Positions 44,420 through 52,795 of a DNA stretch of 64,000 nucleotides are shown piece by piece. The translations under genes were made by a program, and so were the position numbers. The stretch lies in NCBI GenBank assembly GCA_015903945.1, contig JABMDL010000002.1, positions 62,001 through 126,000 on the forward strand, given 5' to 3'. The stretch is from Nitrospira sp. (lineage in GTDB: Bacteria > Nitrospirota > Nitrospiria > Nitrospirales > Nitrospiraceae). Position 1 is the first letter of the stretch, and the number at the start of each line of letters is the position of its first letter. Under the pieces are notes generated by a model, which was not told where the DNA came from, did not search any database, and was given only the letters and a program-made list of their open reading frames with translations.

Positions 44420-44539
44420 ATGGCACGAGGACGTGAGAAGGATCGCAAGACAAGACGGAAGCATCGAAAGAATGTGAAGCGGGTGAAGGCCTTGGTGAAG
44501 GCGCGTCGGGCAGCGGCAAGGCGCGGGAAGAAAGGGTAG
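44420..44539 (+). CDS. 39-residue very basic protein (not in the ORF track)
   Basis: The reading frame starts MARGREKDRKTRRKHRKNVK and ends ARRAAARRGKKG. About 20 of the 39 residues are Arg or Lys, with only two acidic residues, as in ribosome-associated or nucleic-acid-binding peptides. It has GGGAG about 6 bases before the ATG and a well-formed promoter. A small hairpin (GGCTTC-GGC-GAAGCC) follows right after the stop, but without a T run. It is not bS22/bTHX or bL36 by sequence. A ribosome- or RNA-related role is inference from composition alone. Confidence 0.7.
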   Translation: MARGREKDRKTRRKHRKNVKRVKALVKARRAAARRGKKG

Positions 44540-44564
44540 GGGCTTCGGCGAAGCCGCAGTAGGA

Positions 44565-45689
44565 CTACGGGTCGTCGATCAACCGCTTGAGTTCCGCTCT
44601 GATCTGTTGTTCAGCCAGTCCCGGGACAAGCTGCTGGACCGCCTGCCCGACGGTATTTTCGGCAACGGTTCGTATGAGGTCGTCGGCCATCAGGGGCGCC
44701 TGTTTCAACACAGCCGCCTGGATCTCATCCTTGATCAACTGATCGATCGAACCAACTTGCTCGTGAATGATCGTGGGGAGGTATTTGCGGATGCTGGCTT
44801 CGGCCTGTTCGTGCACCCACTGATCGACCGTTGTTTTGACCACCGATGTGACCATATCGGATATGGATTGTTTGACGATCGGCTCAAAGGTCGCCAGTTT
44901 CTTTTCCAGCAGGGATGGCAATTCTTGGGACACCAGAGGGCGGATGACCGACACCAGATACTCCTGGGACAGGATATCGCCGAGTTGAGCCCGCACTTCC
45001 TTTTGAACAATCGGCTGAACATTGATTGAAAGCTTGAGGTCGTCGTCATTCGAAATGGGACGCGGCACGGGTGTAGGCTGCGGTCCTTTGCCCAAGGATT
45101 GGAGGAGCGGGGCCGACACCTTGGGTTGTAGATCTCCCGTGTTTGCGGGAGATGCTGGTGCCACGGAGGGTGTCATGCGTGGGCTGTGCTGCTGAGTCCC
45201 GGCCTGCTCCGTGGGCTCGTTCGCGCGAAGGACCGGGTTCGGAGCGTCGTCTTCCTGATCATCTGAACCGGTCGAGGTCGGAGGCCATGTACGCCGTTTG
45301 AGTCCCGTGGTGGCGGCTCCCTCTTGTTGTTGCATGGACTTGATAAGAGTGAGCAAGTCGTCCGACTGGATTGGCTTGTTGAGGAATCCCTTGACTCCCA
45401 ATGTGCGGAGAAGTTTTTCATCCGGGTGATCGGCCGGATTGACCAGAGAAATGAGAGACGTTTCGGCTAGATGAGCGAGCTTATGGATTTCCTTGCAGAA
45501 ACCGGAGAACGTGATGTTGTTCAGTTGGTAATCGGCAATAATCAGCGCGGGGTTCATCTGTCGAGCCGCTTCCAATGCCGCGGGACCGTCCTGGAACCCC
45601 ATCACTTCAAACCCCTCCGGGGTTGAAAGTTGCTCGACCAACCGGCGAACGGCCGGGCTGCTGTCGACGACGAAGATGGGAGATGGCAT
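44565..45689 (-). CDS. Response regulator with long helical C-terminal region
   Basis: 374 residues. Residues 3-120 form a receiver domain: FVVDSSPAVRRLV, phospho-acceptor Asp53 in LIIADYQL and the Lys of FLNKPI. The acidic pair that normally holds magnesium is only D9, followed by Ser, so phosphorylation may be altered. Residues 125-215 are a Pro/Gln-rich linker. Residues 220-374 are amphipathic helices with repeated patterns (EYLVSVIRPLVSQELPSLLEKKL, QAVQQLVPGLAEQQIRAELKRLI), similar in style to C-terminal tails of some gliding or polarity response regulators. There is no DNA-binding domain. The partner kinase is not nearby. Confidence 0.8.
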   Translation of the reverse strand: MPSPIFVVDSSPAVRRLVEQLSTPEGFEVMGFQDGPAALEAARQMNPALIIADYQLNNITFSGFCKEIHKLAHLAETSLISLVNPADHPDEKLLRTLGVKGFLNKPIQSDDLLTLIKSMQQQEGAATTGLKRRTWPPTSTGSDDQEDDAPNPVLRANEPTEQAGTQQHSPRMTPSVAPASPANTGDLQPKVSAPLLQSLGKGPQPTPVPRPISNDDDLKLSINVQPIVQKEVRAQLGDILSQEYLVSVIRPLVSQELPSLLEKKLATFEPIVKQSISDMVTSVVKTTVDQWVHEQAEASIRKYLPTIIHEQVGSIDQLIKDEIQAAVLKQAPLMADDLIRTVAENTVGQAVQQLVPGLAEQQIRAELKRLIDDP

Positions 45690-45824
45690 CGAATGCTCCG
45701 TATTTCTTAGGCTTTTACGAAGCTAGCAGTGAGGGTATTCTTTGTCAAGAAAACCGCTGATCGGCGATCGTAGTGAAGGTACGGTGGCCCCAGCAGCAGC
45801 ATATCCCGTGGAACCAGAGGACTA

Positions 45825-46559
45825 ATGGACATCGGCCATTCGATCAGAGTCGTGTTTTTCGACGCAGCCGATACGCTCTTTCATGTCAAGGGGTCCGTGG
45901 CCGAAATTTATCTCCGGCATGCGGTGGAATTCGGCTTCGCGCAGACGCCGGAGTCCCTCTCGGCCATCAAGCTGGCTTTTGGCCGGGCTTTTCGTGACGC
46001 TCCGCCACCGATATTTGCCGCGACGGAGCCGGTGCAGATCAAACACAGTGAGCGCCTCTGGTGGTTTGACGTCGTGCACAACGTGTTTTATCGAGTCGGA
46101 ATGTTCGAGCGGTTTGACGACTTTTTTGAGCGAGTGTTTCAGGTGTTTGAAGAACCGGGGGCCTGGCAGCTATTTCCTGAGACGGTACGGACACTGGCCG
46201 CGCTCAAGACGCAGGGAGTGGAACTGGGTATCATCTCAAACTTCGATTCACGACTCTTTTCCGTACTGCGCGGATTGGGACTCGCGGATGCATTCGACAC
46301 GGTCACGATCTCCAGTCTGGCGCAGGCTGCGAAGCCAGCTCCCAGGATCTTTCAATTAGCGCTGGACAAGCATGCCGTCGATCCGGAAGAGGCTCTGCAC
46401 ATCGGTGACAGTCTACGGGACGATGTCGAGGGGGCCCGCAAGGCCGGGTTGCACGCGGTGCTATTGGATCGTGGCGGCACGCAACAAACGGCAGCCGGCG
46501 TTCAAATCATCAGGAGCTTGGAAGAACTGGTTCCGCTCCTAGATCGGCTCGATCAGTAA
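45825..46559 (+). CDS. HAD-superfamily hydrolase (HDHD3/REG-2-like)
   Basis: 244 residues. Motif I is VVFFDAADTLF, where the usual DxDxT is DAADT, as in the HDHD3/REG-2 branch. A helical cap follows, then motif II LGIISNFDSR, motif III Lys in QAAKPAPRIF, and motif IV HIGDSLRDDVEGARKAGLHAVLLDR. Probably a small-molecule phosphatase or haloacid dehalogenase-like enzyme; substrate unknown. Its last 21 bases overlap the convergent sirtuin gene. Confidence 0.88.
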   Translation: MDIGHSIRVVFFDAADTLFHVKGSVAEIYLRHAVEFGFAQTPESLSAIKLAFGRAFRDAPPPIFAATEPVQIKHSERLWWFDVVHNVFYRVGMFERFDDFFERVFQVFEEPGAWQLFPETVRTLAALKTQGVELGIISNFDSRLFSVLRGLGLADAFDTVTISSLAQAAKPAPRIFQLALDKHAVDPEEALHIGDSLRDDVEGARKAGLHAVLLDRGGTQQTAAGVQIIRSLEELVPLLDRLDQ

Positions 46560-47273
46560 GGGGACAATCTCCTTCGCCCGTCCTCTGAGCGATAGATCCA
46601 CGAGATTAGTCTGCGGGGTCTCATCCAGATTGATTTCCACGACGAACGCGCCGGCCTCTTTTGCAATCGAGGCAAAACCCGCAGCCGGGTATACGACACC
46701 GGACGTGCCGATGATGAGGCACAGGTCGCACGAGCGAAGGGCTGTGTCGCTTCGCCGGAGGTCCTCTTCCGCGAGCGATTCACCGAACCAGACGATGTGG
46801 GGACGAAGCAGGCTATGACATGCTGTGCACCTCGGTAGGATCTGGATTGGAACGTCTCTGTTCTCCACGACCCGCTGGCATCTGGTGCAGCGGACCATCC
46901 AAATATTGCCGTGAATCTCGGACAGTTTGCGTGATCCCGCCGCCCGGTGCAGACCGTCCACATTTTGCGTGATCAGCCAGAATTGTGGATGGTGCCGTTC
47001 CATCTCGGCAACGGTCTCGTGGGCGGCGTTGGGCCGTTTTGTGGCGATCAACTCGCGGCGCCAGTTGTACCATTCCCAGACCAGCCGTGGGTCCTGTGCA
47101 AAGGCACCGGGTGTCGCCAGGTCTTCCGCACGAACATTCCGCCACAATCCATCTGTGCCGCGAAACGTTGGGACCCCACTGTCGGCCGAAATTCCGGCGC
47201 CGGTGAGCACGACGACGCTCTGTGCCGCGGCAAGCTTTTCTCTGACGAGGCCCAGATCCGAACCAGGTGCCAT
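46539..47273 (-). CDS. Sir2-family NAD-dependent protein deacylase
   Basis: Removes acyl groups from lysine, consuming NAD. 244 residues: VVVLTGAGISADSGVPTFRG, FWLITQNVDGLHRAAGS with the catalytic His region, HGNIWMVRCTRC...PRCTACHSLLRPHIVWFGESL with the four zinc Cys, and IGTSGVVYPAAGF. It lacks the Tyr and Arg pair in the usual position (here WYNWRRE), so whether it prefers succinyl or acetyl groups needs alignment. It may regulate acetyl-CoA-using enzymes, but no target is linked here. Confidence 0.93.
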   Translation of the reverse strand: MAPGSDLGLVREKLAAAQSVVVLTGAGISADSGVPTFRGTDGLWRNVRAEDLATPGAFAQDPRLVWEWYNWRRELIATKRPNAAHETVAEMERHHPQFWLITQNVDGLHRAAGSRKLSEIHGNIWMVRCTRCQRVVENRDVPIQILPRCTACHSLLRPHIVWFGESLAEEDLRRSDTALRSCDLCLIIGTSGVVYPAAGFASIAKEAGAFVVEINLDETPQTNLVDLSLRGRAKEIVPLLIEPI

Positions 47274-47319
47274 AGTGGTTCAGTCTCCAACCGAGCGGCT
47301 GCGCCACTGCGCAGGCACA

Positions 47320-47328
47320 TGCTATAGT
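47320..47328 (+). promoter_or_regulatory. Extended -10 element before the PanE-like fusion gene
   Basis: TGCTATAGT, with TGC directly before TATAGT. No good -35 hexamer is present, which is allowed for extended -10 promoters. The leader to the ATG at 47364 would be about 28 bases. Confidence 0.4.
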
Positions 47329-47363
47329 ACGCTCGTGTTGTCCGCAACCACGGGGATGGGAAC

Positions 47364-48710
47364 ATGAAGAAGATCTTGATGATCGGCGCCGGATCGGTCG
47401 GCGGATTTTTCGGGGCGCGGTTGGTCAGGCAGAATCCCGACGTGTCGTTCTTGCTGCGGCCCAAGACGCTGGCGGCGGTGAAACAAAATGGATTGACGAT
47501 CCGCAGTGCCGACGGGACGTTTACGGTCAGACCGCAGGCCGCCTCGGAAGCACGGGAACTTCCCCGGCCTGACCTCATCGTTCTGGGAGTGAAAGCCTAT
47601 GACCTCGACGAAGTCCTGGACCAGATTGAGCCGGTGCTCACGGACAAGACGGTGATCCTCACGTTGCAGAACGGGATCGATACCGAAGATCGTCTGCTCG
47701 CGCGTCTTCAGCGGGACTGCGTCGTGGGCGGGGTCGCCTATATTTATTCCAAGATCGCCGAGCCTGGCGTGATCGACCACTATAAGAAAGGCGCCGTAGC
47801 CATTGGTGAATTGATGGGCCATGAGAGTACACGATTGTTGGCCATCCGTGATGTGTTCGCTGCGGCCGGCATTCCCTGCCACCTGTCCAAAGACATTCGC
47901 CGCAGTAAATGGGAGAAGATGTGCTGGAACTGTGTCTTCAACCCGATAACCGTGTTGATCGATGACCATGTGGCCAAGGCGCTGGATCATCCGGAGATGA
48001 CCGGTGTGATCCGGCAAATCGTCGGGGAAGTGGCGGCGGTCTCGGCCGCACTGAAGGTGCCGCTGCCACCGGATATGCCGGAACGGGTTGTCAAAGCCAC
48101 GCAGGAGATTCGTGACATTCACACATCCATGTATGACGATTGGAAGGCGGGACGGCGAACAGAAATCGACTATCTGAATGGTTTCATTGTCAGGATGGGG
48201 CGTGAGTTGGGCATTCCGACCCCGGTGAACGAAGCCCTGACGGCGATGATCAAGACGATTACTGAGAAGGAACACACCGGTCCAGGCTGGATACGGATCG
48301 AAGGGGCGGTAGTTCAACCGGTGTCATTCGACCGCACGGCCATTGCAGCCTTGCCGGCGGAGCACCATCTCGATGTGTCAACGGTCATGCCGGACATGAA
48401 GGGGCGGGGGATTCGGCTGAAAGGATTGCTCGATATTCCGGCCTTGGCGATCGATGCGGATCATGTCGCCTTTCATGCCGTGGATGGAAAGTATTCGGCC
48501 TGTCTCACGCTTCGGCAAGCCAGAGAGTACGGCGTACTCGTCTTTGAACTCGATGGAGCGCCATTGCCCGATGGGAAGGGTGGCCCGTTTCGCCTGATCA
48601 CACCCGGTCTGGGCGATCTCTGCGCCAACGTGAAGGGTGTAGGACGCATCGAGATCACCAAAGGACCAGGTCGGGACACCAGACAGACGGTCTGCCCACC
48701 GTCCCCTTGA
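47364..48710 (+). CDS. Ketopantoate reductase-like protein fused to a sulfite-oxidase-fold domain
   Basis: 448 residues against about 300 for PanE/ApbA alone. Residues 1-305 are a 2-dehydropantoate 2-reductase: MKKILMIGAGSVGGFFGARL, VKAYDLDEVL, LQNGIDTED, the Lys in RRSKWEKMCWNCVFNP, and the C-terminal helix block with GRRTEIDYLNGFIVRMGRELGIPTP. Residues 310-445 resemble the Mo-binding domain of the sulfite oxidase/YedY family: IRIEGAVVQP, DMKGRGIRLKGLLDI, ADHVAFHAVDGKYSACLTL, GVLVFELDGAPLPDGKGGPFRLITPG. The place of the Mo-ligating Cys (in STVMPDMKG) holds no Cys, so this half is probably cofactor-free. The fusion is unusual; the next genes encode an SGNH-like hydrolase and a membrane protein. 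Confidence 0.85.
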   Translation: MKKILMIGAGSVGGFFGARLVRQNPDVSFLLRPKTLAAVKQNGLTIRSADGTFTVRPQAASEARELPRPDLIVLGVKAYDLDEVLDQIEPVLTDKTVILTLQNGIDTEDRLLARLQRDCVVGGVAYIYSKIAEPGVIDHYKKGAVAIGELMGHESTRLLAIRDVFAAAGIPCHLSKDIRRSKWEKMCWNCVFNPITVLIDDHVAKALDHPEMTGVIRQIVGEVAAVSAALKVPLPPDMPERVVKATQEIRDIHTSMYDDWKAGRRTEIDYLNGFIVRMGRELGIPTPVNEALTAMIKTITEKEHTGPGWIRIEGAVVQPVSFDRTAIAALPAEHHLDVSTVMPDMKGRGIRLKGLLDIPALAIDADHVAFHAVDGKYSACLTLRQAREYGVLVFELDGAPLPDGKGGPFRLITPGLGDLCANVKGVGRIEITKGPGRDTRQTVCPPSP

Positions 48711-48732
48711 ATTGACCGAGAGGACACACGTC

Positions 48733-49497
48733 ATGACCTCTGGGGTGGCTCGCGTTGTTGCTCTCGGTGCAAGTAATCTTACGCGCGGGTTTCAGACTGT
48801 CGTGGGGACCGCCCGATCATTCTGGGGGCCGGATGTCGAAGTCTTCGCGGCGCTCGGTCATGGGCGATCCTACGGGGCCTCCAGCCGGTTTATCGCGCGT
48901 ACCTTGCCCGGCATTCTCAAATCGGGGCTCTGGGCTGAATTAGAGCGTCGTCCTCACGTGGCCACTCGATGCCTGGTCACCGATGTCGGCAATGACATCT
49001 TGTATGGCTTCTCAGTGGAACGAACGCTTGGATGGGTCGAGGAGGTGCTCGAACGGTTGCGCCGTGTCACACGGGACATCGTGCTGACGGATCTTCCGCT
49101 TACGAGTGTCCGCCGGCTCTCGAACCTCAAGTTCTTGGCCTTTCGCACGGCATTGGTGCCGTCCTGCCGGTTGTCGTTGGCTCAAGTCATTCACAGAGCA
49201 GAAGGCGTCAACGAGGGTTTGGCCGTATTGGCCGAGACGTACGGTGCCAAACTGTTTCGGCTGGATCCGGACTGGTACGGGTTCGACCCGATCCACGTTC
49301 GTCCTTCGCAATGGCGGCCGGCCTGGCAGCAGATTCTTGGGGTTGAACCCCGGGAGGAGTTCAGTAAGGGCTCAACCATTGAGAGCGTGAAGCTCTATCT
49401 TCTGCGTCCTGAGCGCCGCTGGTTGTTCGGCAGAGAGCAGGTCACGCCGCAAGCCGGCGTGACACTCCGATCCGGCGGGCACATCTGGTTGTACTAG
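48733..49497 (+). CDS. SGNH/GDSL-like hydrolase family protein
   Basis: 254 residues from the ATG at 48733, which has GAGAGGA upstream; the track start at 48712 is a TTG. Four SGNH blocks can be matched. Block I is VVALGASNLTRGF, with Ser in a GASN instead of GDSN text. Block II is GHGRSYG. Block III is TDVGNDILYG. Block V is YGFDPIHVRPSQW, with the DxxH pair. There is no signal peptide. Enzymes of this fold are esterases, lipases or acyltransferases. It begins 22 bases after the PanE-like gene, so co-transcription is likely. Substrate unknown. Confidence 0.78.
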   Translation: MTSGVARVVALGASNLTRGFQTVVGTARSFWGPDVEVFAALGHGRSYGASSRFIARTLPGILKSGLWAELERRPHVATRCLVTDVGNDILYGFSVERTLGWVEEVLERLRRVTRDIVLTDLPLTSVRRLSNLKFLAFRTALVPSCRLSLAQVIHRAEGVNEGLAVLAETYGAKLFRLDPDWYGFDPIHVRPSQWRPAWQQILGVEPREEFSKGSTIESVKLYLLRPERRWLFGREQVTPQAGVTLRSGGHIWLY

Positions 49498-49534
49498 TAC
49501 AAGGGGAGACTTCGATGAGGACTGGAGGGATGAG

Positions 49535-49879
49535 GTGAGCGACGCAAAGCCACTGTCCCCTGGGTTGCTGAAGAGAGGAATCATGGGTTTTGTGCTTGGC
49601 ACCCTCGCAGGAGCAGTCCAAGTCTGGTTTTTCGGGCACGACCTCTCCCATCTCTGGGCCGCAATGGCGGCTGGGGTACTGTACATGACGACCTGGTGCT
49701 TGTTCACAGAGTGGTTTCGGCTTGCCGGGAAAATTCTTCTTGGGGGAGTATCGGGCTTGATAGCGGCAATCGTGTGGTGGGCCATCGCCGTCCCTGCGGA
49801 AAATGCCTTCATCCAGGCGGTTGTCGCCGGCACCTGTTTTGGCGCAGCCTATGCCTGGTCCGATCGCCGGATGACTTGA
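49535..49879 (+). CDS. Small integral membrane protein, unknown function
   Basis: 114 residues with a GTG start and three or four hydrophobic segments: GIMGFVLGTLAGAVQVWFF, LWAAMAAGVLYMTTWCLF, ILLGGVSGLIAAIVWWAIAV and AVVAGTCFGAAYAW. The polar residues are at the ends and in the loops. It could belong to the PanE-SGNH transcript (37 bases downstream of the hydrolase). The 3' end overlaps the convergent MATE gene by 31 bases. I do not know the family. Confidence 0.75.
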   Translation: MSDAKPLSPGLLKRGIMGFVLGTLAGAVQVWFFGHDLSHLWAAMAAGVLYMTTWCLFTEWFRLAGKILLGGVSGLIAAIVWWAIAVPAENAFIQAVVAGTCFGAAYAWSDRRMT

Positions 49880-51195
49880 ATGGTCCGCCAGCGTTCCGAT
49901 TGATACCGCCACAGCAACAACGCCATCCGGACGGTCCAATCTGCGATCATGGCCGTCCAGACGTAGAACACTCCCAACTGGAGCCACACCCCGAAGAGGA
50001 AGGCGAGAGGAACCCGCACACCCCACATGCCGGCGGTCGTTGCCCACATGATGAATCGGGTGTCCCCGGCGCCGCGTAAGGAACCGGCGAGAACCATGGT
50101 CAAGGCCAGTGGAATTTGCATCACAGCAACGATCCGCAAAAACTGTGTACCGAGCTGAATGACTGCCTCATCCTGCGTAAATCCTCGCATCAACGCATAG
50201 GGAAAGAAAAAGAAGACGATGCCCATCGCCGCCATGCCGGCCACGGCCAGGCGATTGGCTTCCCAGTTCTCGAGTTTGGCTCGGACATACTTGCCCGCGC
50301 CGATGCTTTGCCCCACCATCGTGGCCGCCGCGATCGCGAAGCCATAGCCGGGCAAGAATGAGAAAGATTCGATGGACAGCCCGACTTGATGTGCCGCATA
50401 CGAAACTGTCCCGTAGATCAGAACGATCTTCGTATACAACATGATCCCGGCTTGCTGGACCACCCGTTCGCCGGACACCGGTGCGCCGATACGCCATGCC
50501 GAGTGAATCAAATCAAGGCGGAGAGTCGTGGAGCGTGCCAGGATCTTTCGGCAGGACCAAAGGAGATAGGCCGCTCCGGTCGATTCCGCGATACCGACAG
50601 CCCAGGCCGCGCCTTGAATACCCCAAGCCGGGGCGCCCCACTTCCCATACACCAGCGGATAGGCCACCAAGATATGGAGAACATTCACGCCGATCAGCGC
50701 GTACATGGGAGTCTTTGTGTTGCCGGTCCCCTGGAGAATGGACGACAAGACTTGAATCAGAATGGTAAACGGAACTACGAGGAAGATCACGGTCGAGTAG
50801 GGAACGGCCTGAGTGATGACGTCGGACTGCGCTCCCAGCGCGGTCATGGCCAGCCTGTTTCCTGCCACCCCGACGAGAGCCAGCAGCACGGACGCAATGA
50901 GCGACAGGCCGACAAGATGGGCGGCCGCCTCACCGGCGTCTTTGACACGCCGTGCCCCCCACAGCTGTGCCACCAGCACATTGGCGCCCACCGACAGGCC
51001 CGATAACAATGTGGTACCGATGAAGACGAGCAGTTGGCCGAGTCCGACGGCAGCGATCGGTCCTGCGCCGAGTCCGCCGACCAAGAATACCGCGACGATA
51101 CCCTCGGCCCGCTGGAGCAGGCTGCTGACTGTCACGGGAAGGGCTAAGCTGAGGACGGATTTTCTAATACGCGCAACCGCAGTCATAGGGGCCAT
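49849..51195 (-). CDS. MATE-family multidrug/cation antiporter
   Basis: 448 residues with about 12 membrane helices in two six-helix bundles. Features include VTVSSLLQRAEGIVAVFLVGGLGAGPIAAVGLGQ, GLSVGANVLVAQLWGARR, an internal repeat GYGFAIAAATMVGQSIGAGKYVRAK and LTMVLAGSLRGAGDTRF near the end. These match the MATE (MatE-MatE) arrangement. It exports organic cations or other amphiphiles using Na+ or H+. Start at 51195; no linked regulator. Confidence 0.92.
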   Translation of the reverse strand: MAPMTAVARIRKSVLSLALPVTVSSLLQRAEGIVAVFLVGGLGAGPIAAVGLGQLLVFIGTTLLSGLSVGANVLVAQLWGARRVKDAGEAAAHLVGLSLIASVLLALVGVAGNRLAMTALGAQSDVITQAVPYSTVIFLVVPFTILIQVLSSILQGTGNTKTPMYALIGVNVLHILVAYPLVYGKWGAPAWGIQGAAWAVGIAESTGAAYLLWSCRKILARSTTLRLDLIHSAWRIGAPVSGERVVQQAGIMLYTKIVLIYGTVSYAAHQVGLSIESFSFLPGYGFAIAAATMVGQSIGAGKYVRAKLENWEANRLAVAGMAAMGIVFFFFPYALMRGFTQDEAVIQLGTQFLRIVAVMQIPLALTMVLAGSLRGAGDTRFIMWATTAGMWGVRVPLAFLFGVWLQLGVFYVWTAMIADWTVRMALLLWRYQSERWRTIQVIRRSDQA

Positions 51196-51261
51196 CCTAG
51201 CAGAAGGGGGCCTGTGCGTGGCTGGACAAATGCGTGACGGGTTCGTTAGGGTTTGTGCACG

Positions 51262-52773
51262 ATGATGGATTCAGATCGGGTGTCCCGCCCCATGACAACA
51301 CCGCGCTTGTCCAAATCCAAATTTGTGGCCGGGCTCCAATGTCATAAGCGGGTCTATTTGGATGTACACCACCCCGAGTGGGCTGCCCCACCGGACCCGT
51401 CGATGCAGGCTGTGCTCGATATGGGGACGGAGATCGGCGTGCTGGCTCGATCCCGGTTTCCCGGTGGCGTCTTGATCGAAGAAACCTACCGCCAGCGGGA
51501 GGCGGCTCTTGCCCATACTACTAGAGTGGTAGCCGATCCTGCGGCGCCTGCGATTTTTGAAGGCGCGTTTGAGTATGACGGTGTGCTCATTCGTGTGGAT
51601 GTCCTCGAGCGGACGGCGGGAATGGGAGGGGAAACACCATCCTGGCGGCTGATCGAAGTAAAATCCTCTTCGCGTGTAAAGGATGTGCATCTCGCCGACT
51701 TGGCGATTCAGAGCGAGGTGTTGCGCGGAAACGGCATCGCCTTGTCGGCCGTGTGTCTCATGCATATCGATACGGACTATGTCTATGCGGGGGGCGAGAT
51801 CGACATAAGCCGGCTGTTTGCCATCGAGGATGTAACCGAATCGGTTGTACAGCGACGGGCTGAGGTGCCGGCGCAGGTGGAGGCAATGAAAACTGTCTTG
51901 CGCCAGAGCACGCCACCGGTGGTTGAGCCAGGCCCCCACTGTCATGCTCCCTATGAATGTCCGTTCTGGAATCACTGCACAAAAGACAAGCCGGCTCGAT
52001 GGATCTATTACTTGCCCGGTTCCAAGCAGGTTGTCACAGGGTTGGTCGAACAGGGCATCACCACGATCGACGAAATTCCCGCCGGCACAACGCTGTCATT
52101 ATCCCAGCGTCGGGTGAAGGACAATGTGGAATGGGTCTCCGCGAAACTGGGGGCCGCGCTGGAATCGATCCGATATCCGGTGCACCATGTGGATTTTGAG
52201 ACGGTCATGCTCGCGGCCCCGCGCTTTGCTTCCACCAGGCCCTATCAATCGATTCCTGTCCAGTGGTCGAACCATATCGAAGATGAGTCGGGCATATTGA
52301 GACACCAGGAATTTCTCCATGAGGAACCGACCGAGCCCCGCAAGCGATGGGCGGAAGCCTTGATCGAGTCTCTGGGCGAGCACGGGAGCATCTGTGTCTA
52401 TTCTGCGTATGAAGAGGCGATGATCCGGCAATTGGCCGCTGCGTTTCCGGAATTCCAATCGGCCTTCAAGCCGATTCTCAAGCGCCTCTGGGATCTGCAT
52501 CCCATCGTCAAAGACCATTACTATCATCCGGCTTTCAATGGATCGTACTCGATGAAGTCCGTTTTGCCGGCGGTGGCCCCCGCACTGGCCTACGACGATC
52601 TTCGTATTCGAGAGGGAGGGCAGGCGGCTGCTGAGTACTATCGAATGGTGTTTATTGAAACCGATTGGATTGAGCGGGCTGCAATCCGCGACGCGCTGTT
52701 GCGCTATTGCGAGAGAGATACCTTGGCGTTGGTGGAATTGCGAAGGATACTGAGAGAAAAGGCGGAGAGGTGA
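51262..52773 (+). CDS. Cas4-like nuclease fused to a DUF2779/DEDD-like domain
   Basis: About 500 residues. The N-terminal half resembles Cas4/RecB PD-(D/E)XK nucleases: LSKSKFVAGLQCHKRVYL, EGAFEYDGVLIRVDVLE and LIEVKSSSRVKDVHLADLAIQ, with a four-Cys set (LQC, HC, EC, HC in CHAPYECPFWNHC) suited to a 4Fe-4S cluster. The C-terminal half is DUF2779: HVDFETVM, YSAYEEAMIRQLAAAFP, NGSYSMKSVLPAV and YCERDTLALVELRRIL. These are spaced like the Asp/Glu residues of a DEDD 3'-5' exonuclease. Probably a two-headed nuclease in DNA repair or defence; no cas genes are nearby. The start is uncertain: ATG at 51262 or at 51292. Confidence 0.8.
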   Translation: MMDSDRVSRPMTTPRLSKSKFVAGLQCHKRVYLDVHHPEWAAPPDPSMQAVLDMGTEIGVLARSRFPGGVLIEETYRQREAALAHTTRVVADPAAPAIFEGAFEYDGVLIRVDVLERTAGMGGETPSWRLIEVKSSSRVKDVHLADLAIQSEVLRGNGIALSAVCLMHIDTDYVYAGGEIDISRLFAIEDVTESVVQRRAEVPAQVEAMKTVLRQSTPPVVEPGPHCHAPYECPFWNHCTKDKPARWIYYLPGSKQVVTGLVEQGITTIDEIPAGTTLSLSQRRVKDNVEWVSAKLGAALESIRYPVHHVDFETVMLAAPRFASTRPYQSIPVQWSNHIEDESGILRHQEFLHEEPTEPRKRWAEALIESLGEHGSICVYSAYEEAMIRQLAAAFPEFQSAFKPILKRLWDLHPIVKDHYYHPAFNGSYSMKSVLPAVAPALAYDDLRIREGGQAAAEYYRMVFIETDWIERAAIRDALLRYCERDTLALVELRRILREKAER

Positions 52774-52795
52774 AACGGCGTAGAGAGGAACAATA

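Noticed and set aside
47322-48317. 331-residue minus-strand ORF opposite the PanE-like fusion
   Set aside because: Shadow frame; the plus-strand gene carries NAD(P)-binding and other motifs.
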